Origin: Microstegium vimineum
Lineage: Eukaryota; Streptophyta; Magnoliopsida; Poales; Poaceae
Direction of reading: 5' to 3'
DNA: 64,000 nt
Assembly: GCA_022036555.1 (NCBI GenBank)
Contig: CM039126.1
Location: forward strand, 4,096,213-4,160,212
Position 1 is the first letter of the stretch; every line of letters starts with the position of its first letter. Below are positions 57,298 through 64,000 of this stretch, piece by piece. The notes under the pieces were generated by a model. The model ran no database searches, was not told where the DNA came from, and worked only from the letters and a program-made list of their open reading frames with translations. The translations under genes and the position numbers were made by a program.

Positions 57298-59814
57298 ATG
57301 GATTCCACCATCCCACCGTTCCCGTTCAACACCGTCATCTGGTTTGGCAGTCTAGGGTTCGTTCCTACGGACCAGGGCGACTTCATAGTCTTCCCCTCCG
57401 CCCGTGGCCTAGACGTCAGCAGTTCCGCTGCACCGGAGCCAGCTAGGATCAGACGACGGCCCCTCCGCTTGCGACTCTGGCCTGCGATCAGGAAGAGGCG
57501 CGAGCGACTTCGACGCGCTCGCCGTCGAGCAAATTCTGGGGTGTTGGATGCCGTTCCCTCGGTCCCGGCTGGCGACACGGCCCCCTCCCCTAGGGGTCCG
57601 CTTGACTCATACTTGTGGGCCGAGGGCGGGCGTCTCCCCGAGTGGGACTTTGACTCTTCTGCGTCATCGTCCCCGGAGGCTCCCGTGGCTTCTCCGACAC
57701 CTACGACCCCATCACCACCGCGCGACCCGTTCCCATATGGGCTCCGCAACAGCGCCGGGCTCTACTCTGCCTTCGCAGGGCAGCGAGTACATACCTACGA
57801 CGAGTCTCCGTGGACGCCGTCATGGGCGACGATCGATCCCGTCACTACCCCTTCTCCGGGCGAGCCAGAACTACCCCGTACGTGGGGCACATTACGGCGG
57901 CGCCTGGAGGAGGAGGAAACAGGCAGGCTCTTCCCCCACTTCTACCACGCCGACTTCGACTCGGACTCTCCCGACGAGAGTTACGACTCCACTCGGGAGT
58001 GCTTCCATCTCGACGAGCAAACCGTCCTTCAGGACGACGTCGATGACACAGCGGACACCGAAGAAGGGAGGGGGGCCAACGCCACGCCACCTCGAGACGC
58101 CATCCCCCCAAATCCCGATAGAGCCGATCCACCCCCCGACGTCCAGATTACGCAGGTCCGAGAGCTCCTCGGCAAGCTCGAGGAAGAGCGCCTGCGTCTT
58201 CAGCAGCTTGAACATGCCCTCGAGCGGGATCGAGGGCGTCCTCAGGGTGGAGGAGCTCGCGAGCGGGCCCGGGAGGTCCACCGGCAGATCGTCGAGGAAG
58301 GGAACGTTGAACCCCGAGTCTTCAACCGCGCCAGCCAGAATGTTGTAGCAGCCGCGATGCTGCTCCGCGACATGCCGGCGCCATCGACCCCCCAGGCACA
58401 ACGTATTAGGGAAGAAATCCAGGGGCTACTCCAAACTGCGGCCGTCCAGCAGGCGGAGAGCTCGGCCTCGAGGCGTCGAGGGGCTGCCTCTGAGCGGCAA
58501 GAAGCGCCCCCTCGACAAAATCGGGAGGCCTCTGTCCACCAGAACAAGGCGCCCCAGGGCCGGGTCGAGCCACGACCGGTTCGGGAACGCCTCGTCGACG
58601 ACCTCCCCCCTCGAGTGAACAATCGACGTCGATGCGGCGATGCCGAGGCTCGAGGCTACAGCGCTCACCGAGGCGGGCGCTACGACAGTGACGAAGACCG
58701 ATGTCGGTCTCCGGAGCCACCGGGGCCTCGAGTCTTCGGAAGAACTATCCGACGGGCCTCCCTGCCCGTGCGTTTCCGTCCACCCACCAGCCTGATCAAA
58801 TACAACGGCGAAACCAAGCCAGAGCTCTGGCTTGCCGACTTCAGGCTGGCATGCCAGCTGGGTGGAGCCAAAGATGACCTCGTCATCATCCGGCAACTCC
58901 CATTGTTCCTCTCCGACACCGCTCGAAGGTGGCTCGAGGAACTACCCCCGGACTTGATCCAGGACTGGTCCGACCTGGTTGGGATCTTCGAGGGCAACTT
59001 CAAGGGCACCTACGAGCGGCCGGGCAACTCCTGGGACCTTCGCAGCTGCAAGCAGAAACCAGGAGAGACCCTCCGCGCCTTCACCCGCCGATTCTCGAAG
59101 CAACGTACCGCACCGACTCACATTTCCGACCACGAGGTCATCACGGCGTTCATCGCCGGGACGACCTGCAAAGAATTGGTGCGGGAGCTGGGGCGAAACA
59201 TCCCCAAGACCGCCAACGAGCTCATGGACGTCATCGCCAACTACGCGGCTAGCGAGGAGGCCGTTGGCGCATTCTTCCAGATTCCCCCAGCAAAGGGGGA
59301 GGGCAACGCGGACGAACCCGGGGGCTCGGACGATGGGCCCAAGAGAAACAAGGGGCCCAGGAGGAACAACGACGGCAACGGTGGCCAGAAGAAGAAGAAG
59401 AACCAACGGGGCCGGCGCGTCGTCGAGCCCAACGTCGAGCAGGACGACGACCCCGACGACCTTGTCGCTGCAGCGGACAAGCGGAAGCCTCGAGGGGCCC
59501 CTCCCGACGGGGGCGTCTTCGACAAAATGCTGAAAGAGCCTTGCCCCTACCATATGGGGCCGGCCAATCACCGCCTCGAGGATTGCCGCATGCTTCGAAG
59601 GCACTTCGTCCCTCCTGGTCCCAGGAGAGACGACGGCAAGGAAGACCCGCCCTGTGACGTCCAAGTCAGGGGCGATGTTCAAAAGGGAGGCTTCCCCGAG
59701 ATCCACGACTGCTACATGATCTACGGGGGACCTCGACCCGCCTCACCACGCGCCAACGCAAGAGGGAGCGTCGAGAGGTCTTTTCCGTTCGGGCCCAGGC
59801 CCCACGGTACCTAG
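57298..59814 (+). CDS. Gag polyprotein of the gypsy element
   Basis: Forms the retroelement particle. The first in-frame ATG is 57298 (MDSTIPPFPFN), 58 bp after the LTR; earlier in-frame codons lack ATG. 838 residues: a long acidic/proline N-part, a coiled-coil-like stretch near residues 285-330 (ITQVRELLGKLEEERLRLQQ), and the retrotransposon gag fold (LPLFLSDTARRWLEELP, residues about 535-660). A basic tail follows, then a CPYHMGPANHRLEDC zinc-like motif. The last residues (from about 59727) leave the true frame because of a one-base shift, after which pol begins. Confidence 0.85.
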   Translation: MDSTIPPFPFNTVIWFGSLGFVPTDQGDFIVFPSARGLDVSSSAAPEPARIRRRPLRLRLWPAIRKRRERLRRARRRANSGVLDAVPSVPAGDTAPSPRGPLDSYLWAEGGRLPEWDFDSSASSSPEAPVASPTPTTPSPPRDPFPYGLRNSAGLYSAFAGQRVHTYDESPWTPSWATIDPVTTPSPGEPELPRTWGTLRRRLEEEETGRLFPHFYHADFDSDSPDESYDSTRECFHLDEQTVLQDDVDDTADTEEGRGANATPPRDAIPPNPDRADPPPDVQITQVRELLGKLEEERLRLQQLEHALERDRGRPQGGGARERAREVHRQIVEEGNVEPRVFNRASQNVVAAAMLLRDMPAPSTPQAQRIREEIQGLLQTAAVQQAESSASRRRGAASERQEAPPRQNREASVHQNKAPQGRVEPRPVRERLVDDLPPRVNNRRRCGDAEARGYSAHRGGRYDSDEDRCRSPEPPGPRVFGRTIRRASLPVRFRPPTSLIKYNGETKPELWLADFRLACQLGGAKDDLVIIRQLPLFLSDTARRWLEELPPDLIQDWSDLVGIFEGNFKGTYERPGNSWDLRSCKQKPGETLRAFTRRFSKQRTAPTHISDHEVITAFIAGTTCKELVRELGRNIPKTANELMDVIANYAASEEAVGAFFQIPPAKGEGNADEPGGSDDGPKRNKGPRRNNDGNGGQKKKKNQRGRRVVEPNVEQDDDPDDLVAAADKRKPRGAPPDGGVFDKMLKEPCPYHMGPANHRLEDCRMLRRHFVPPGPRRDDGKEDPPCDVQVRGDVQKGGFPEIHDCYMIYGGPRPASPRANARGSVERSFPFGPRPHGT

Positions 59815-62800
59815 ACTGGTCCCGCACGCCGATCACCTTCGATCAGGACGACCACCCCGAGCACATCCCCAACGCAGGGGTTTACCCGCTCGTCGTCGAC
59901 CCGATCATCCTCAACACCCGCCTCAGCAAGGTGCTCATGGATGGGGGGAGCAGCCTCAACATCATCTACGCCGAGACCCTCGACCTCCTGGGGATCCCGA
60001 GGACCATGCTCCTGCCCAGCGCGGGGGGGTTCCACGGAATCGTCCCGGGGAAGAAGGCACTCCCGATCGGCCGCGTCAAGCTACCGGTCTGTTTCGGTGT
60101 CCCCTCGAACTTCCGAAAGGAAGAGCTGACCTTCGAGGTGGTCGCGTGGCGAGGCACCTACCACGCCATCATCGGTAGACCGGGGTACGCCAAGTTCATG
60201 GCGGTCCCGAACTACACCTACCTCAAGCTCAAGATGCCGGGGCCCTCGGGGGTCATCACCGTCGACACCTCCTACGAGCACGCATACGACTGCGACATCG
60301 AGTGCGTGGAAAAAGCCGAAGCCCGTGAGGATTCGGCTATCCTCGCGGCCCTCGACGACTTGTCCGGAGAGATCCCCGACCCCAAGCGCCACGCTGGCAA
60401 CTTCAAGCCGGCGGAAGACACGAAGACCATTCCGCTCGACCCCGGCCTCAAGGACGGGAAGGTGCTGACGATCAGTGCCACCCTCGAGCCCAAATAGGAA
60501 GCCGTGCTCGTCGACTTTCTCCGAGCGAACGCCGACGTGTTCGCATGGAGTCCCTCGGACATGCCGGGCATCCCGAGGGAAGTTGCCGAGCACTCCTTAG
60601 ACATCCGAGCCGGGTCCAAACCGGTGAAGCAACGCCTGCGCCGCTTCGACGAGGAGAAGCGCAGGATCATCGGGGAGGAGGTCGACAAGCTTTTGAAGGC
60701 CGGATTCATCAAGGAGGTACATCATCCCGAGTGGTTAGCTAATCCCGTGCTTGTGAAGAAAAAGAATGGGAAGGATAGGATGTGTGTAGACTACACTAGT
60801 TTGAATAAAGCGTGTCCTAAGGTTCCTTTTCCTTTACCTCGCATTGACCAAATAGTCGATTCCACTTCGGGATGTGAAACTCTTTGCTTCCTTGATGCGT
60901 ATTCCGGCTACCACCAAATAAAGATGAAGGAGTCCGATCAGCTCGCGACCTCCTTTATCACTCCTTTTGGCATGTTTTGCTACCTCACAATGCCCTTCGG
61001 CTTGCGGAACGCCGGGGCCACCTACCAGCGATGCATGCTCCGCGTCTTCGGGAAACACATAGGGCCGATCGTCGAGGCCTACGTCGACGATATCGTGGTC
61101 AAGTCCAGAACCGTCGGAAACCTAGTCGGAGACCTCGAGATTGCGTTTGGGTGTCTCAGGACTAACCGCATAAAACTAAACCCTGAGAAGTGTGTCTTCG
61201 GGGTCCCTCGAGGCATGCTCCTAGGGTACATAGTTTCCCAACGCGGTATCGAGGCCAATCCCGAGAAGGTAACCGCCATCACGAGGATGGGCCCGATCAA
61301 AGACCTCAAGAGTGTGCAAAGGGTTACTGGGTGCCTTGCCGCCCTCAGTCGCTTCATCTCGAAGCTCGGAGAAAAGGCCCTGCCCCTTTACCGACTCCTG
61401 AAGAAGACAGAACACTTCGCGTGGACCGCCGAAGCTGAGGAATCCCTCTCGAGGCTCAAGGCCTTGCTCACCTCGCCCCCGGTCTTGGTCCCCCCGAGCC
61501 CGGCCGAACCCCTCTGCTTTATGTCGCGGCAACTACGCAGGTAGTCAGCGCGGTCATAGTAGTCGAGAGGGAGGAAAAAGGACACGCCCTGCCGGTTCAA
61601 AGGCCTGTCTATTTCGTGAGCGAGGTCCTTTCCGAAACCAAGACAAGGTATCCCCACATCCAGAAGCTACTATACGCGGTCGTCCTCACTCGGCGGAAGC
61701 TCAAACACTATTTCCTGGGCCATCCGGTCACTGTGGTTTCATCTTTCCCCCTCGGAGAGATAATCCAGAACCGGGAGGCATCGGGAAGGATCGCCAAGTG
61801 GTCCGCCGAGCTCATGGGGGAGACCCTCTCCTACGCCCCTCGGAAGGCTATCAAGTCTCAGGTACTGGCAGATTTCGTCGCCGAATGGACCGACACCCAA
61901 CTACCCCCGGCGCAGGTGCAGAGCGAGCTCTGGGCCATGTACTTCGACGGATCACTGATGAAGGCGGGAGCAGGCGCAGGATTGCTATTCGTATCACCCT
62001 CAGGGGTCCATATGCGATATGTCATCCGCCTCCACTTCCCCGCCTCCAACAACGTCGCCGAGTACGAGGCCCTCGTCAACGGCCTGCGCATCGCCATCGA
62101 GCTCGGGGTCCGACGCCTCGACGTGCGAGGGGACTCTCAGTTGGTAATCGACCAAGTGATGAAAGACTCGAGCTGCCACGATCCTAAGATGGAAGCCTAC
62201 TGCAAGGAGGTTCGAAAGCTCGAGGACAAGTTCTATGGCCTCGAGCTCAACCACGTAGCCCGTCGGTACAACGAGGCTGCCGACGAGCTGGCCAAAATTG
62301 CGTCTACTCGAGGGACGGTCCCCCCCCCCGACATCTTCTCGAGGGATCTGCACACACCGTCCGTCGACCTAGGCTCGGGGGCTCCCGCCCTCGAGCAAGG
62401 GGTCGGCCCACCCCCCTCGACCGATCCCCCCTCGGGCGGGGGAGAGGTCATGGAGATCGACGGGGCCGTCGCAATGCCAACCCCTCCGACGGATTGGCGC
62501 GCGCCTTACCTCGAGTACCTGACGCGAGGCGAACTCCCGGAAGACCGCACGGAAGCTCGTCGAGTAGCTCGACGTGCCAAAACCTACGTCTTGTACGGGG
62601 ACAGCCGCGAGCTATATCGACGCAGCCCGTCGGGTGTACTCCAACGCTGCCTCACCCTCGAGGAGGGGAGGGCACTGCTGAGGGACCTACACTCGGGGGC
62701 TTGCGGCCACCACGCGGCGCCGAGAACCCTGGTAGGAAGTGCCTTTCGACAGGGCTTCTACTGGCCCACGGCAGTCAACGACGCCACCAAACTCGTTCGA

Positions 62801-63736
62801 TCCTGCCAGGGATGCCAATTCTACGCCAGGCAGACTCACCTACCCGCCCAAGCTCTTCAGATGATACCCATAACTTGGCCGTTCGCAGTATGGGGGCTCG
62901 ACATGGTCGGTCCCCTGAAAAGAACCAAGGGTGGGCACACTCACCTTCTCGTGGCTGTCGACAAGTTCTCGAAGTGGATCGAGGCTCGGCCCATCACCAA
63001 CATCCAGTCTCGGCAAGCCGTGCTATTCTTCACCGACGTCATCCACCGCTTCGGGGTCCCCAACATCATCATTACCAACAATGGCACGCAGTTCACCGGC
63101 CAAAAGTTCCTGGACTTCTGTGACGATCACCACATCAGGGTGAATTGGTCTGCAGTTGCCCACCCTCGAACTAACGGTCAGGTCGAGCGTGCCAACGGCA
63201 TGGTTTTGCAGGGCCTCAAGCCAAGGATCTTCGACCGGCTGAACAGACATGGAAAGAGATGGGTCGAAGAGCTGCCCGCTGTGCTATGGAGTCTCCGAAC
63301 GACACCGAGTCGAGCTACGGGGTTCTCCCCGTTCTTCTTGGTCTATGGGTCCGAGGCCGTCCTCCCCACCGACCTCGAGTACGGGTCCCCTCGACTGAAA
63401 GCCTACAGCGAGCAAGCCAACACAGTAGCCCGAGAGGACTCCCTCGACCAGCTCGAGGAAGCTCGTGACATGGCCCTGTTCAAGTCGGCCCAGTACCAGC
63501 AGACGCTACGACGCTACCACGATAAGAACGTGCGCAAAAGGGACCTCAACGTCGGCGACCTCGTTCTGCGCCGTCGACAGAACAGCAAGGGGCGTCACAA
63601 GCTGACACCACCTTGGGAGGGACCCTTCATCGTGGCAGAGGTGCTGAAGCCCGGCACTTACAAACTGAAGAACGAGAAGGGAGAGCTCTTCACCAACGCG
63701 TGGAACATCGAACAGCTACGTCGCTTCTATCCCTGA
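59727..63736 (+). pseudogene. Pol region (PR-RT-RH-aRH-IN) of the gypsy element, broken
   Basis: Protease (DGGSSLNIIYAETLD, from 59940), reverse transcriptase (AYVDDIVVKS, about 61078-61107), an RNase H plus a second archaeal-type RNase H (YFDGS at about 61941; AEYEAL, GDSQLV, NEAADELA), and an integrase (HHAAP...CQGC zinc finger; GLDMVGP; GQVERAN). The dual RNase H and order fit the Tat lineage of Ty3/gypsy. Lesions: a one-base frame change near 59727 at the gag-pol border; TAG at 60495-60497 in frame; a one-base loss near 61519; and NNG where the integrase normally has DNG at the second catalytic Asp (about 63088). The remaining frame runs to the stop at 63736. It is not able to move on its own. 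Confidence 0.85.
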
Positions 63737-64000
63737 GGCCCCAGGGCCTTGTACATTTTCACATTTATGTACAAATTTTCGAATGAATAAAATGTGCTCG
63801 AAACACTTTCACGTCCGTTCGTAGCCCGAAGGTAGCCTCGACTTTGCCCGGACAAAGTCAAGCTCCCCTCGGGGGCTGGAAGAAGGGCACCCCCCCTAAG
63901 TCCCCGAAAAAACCCGTACGCTTTCTCTCGGAACTCGACTCTCCCTCTCGTTCTTTCCCTCGAGTACGCCTCTGAACTAGGTAAAGGCGCCTCGAACCCC
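63737..64000 (+). other. Retroelement 3' untranslated part
   Basis: After the integrase stop comes a leader-like non-coding part (GAATGAATAAAATGTGCTCG), continuing out of the window. No polypurine tract or 3' LTR is visible yet. Confidence 0.6.

Overview
This is nuclear DNA from a grass. The signs are GC-rich exons beside AT-rich introns, Stowaway-type MITEs (CTCCCTCCGT ends, TA target duplications), CACTA, hAT and Mutator-like elements, an RTE-type LINE and a Tat-like Ty3/gypsy element. A panicoid or andropogonoid grass (sorghum, sugarcane or maize relative) fits best; this is inference. No tRNA, rRNA, CRISPR or organelle DNA was seen.

Layout. 1-17.1 kb: a large inverted duplication. Two head-to-head copies of a CYP71-clan cytochrome P450 gene (minus strand 2055-4077, plus strand 14807-16661) sit in arms that match in reverse complement over their flanks. 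Both share one frameshift, and the right copy has two more lesions. Between the arms are the promoter and first two exons of an early nodulin 93 (ENOD93) gene, cut off where the right arm begins (about 9900). 17.1-33 kb: a wall-associated kinase (WAK) cluster. One intact gene starts in a 7-nt micro-exon. A second gene has a 1-nt deletion in the kinase glycine loop. A third copy survives only as a kinase scrap and a leader-like piece. 33-37.4 kb: repeats, including a long-TIR element split by a LINE, a 116-bp tandem repeat and a (TA)n tract. 37.4-42.5 kb: a small acidic protein gene of unknown function, a PLS/E-type PPR gene, and a possible spliced micro-ORF behind it. 44.6-50.5 kb: a complete nine-exon BUB3 spindle-checkpoint gene carrying a hAT element and a LINE in its introns. 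51-56 kb: a hAT element and two direct copies of repeat family R, also found inverted in a WAK intron. 55,966 to the end: a gypsy element with a full 5' LTR, gag, and a pol region broken by frameshifts, a stop and an Asp-to-Asn change in the integrase triad; its 3' LTR lies outside the window.

The genes do not form one pathway. The apparently functional set is one WAK receptor kinase, one organelle-type PPR protein, BUB3 and one small unknown protein. The P450 pair, the ENOD93 fragment, the second WAK and the retroelement look like decayed or truncated genes. The inverted P450 arms keep empty-site versions of several insertions, so the order of events can be partly read from the sequence.
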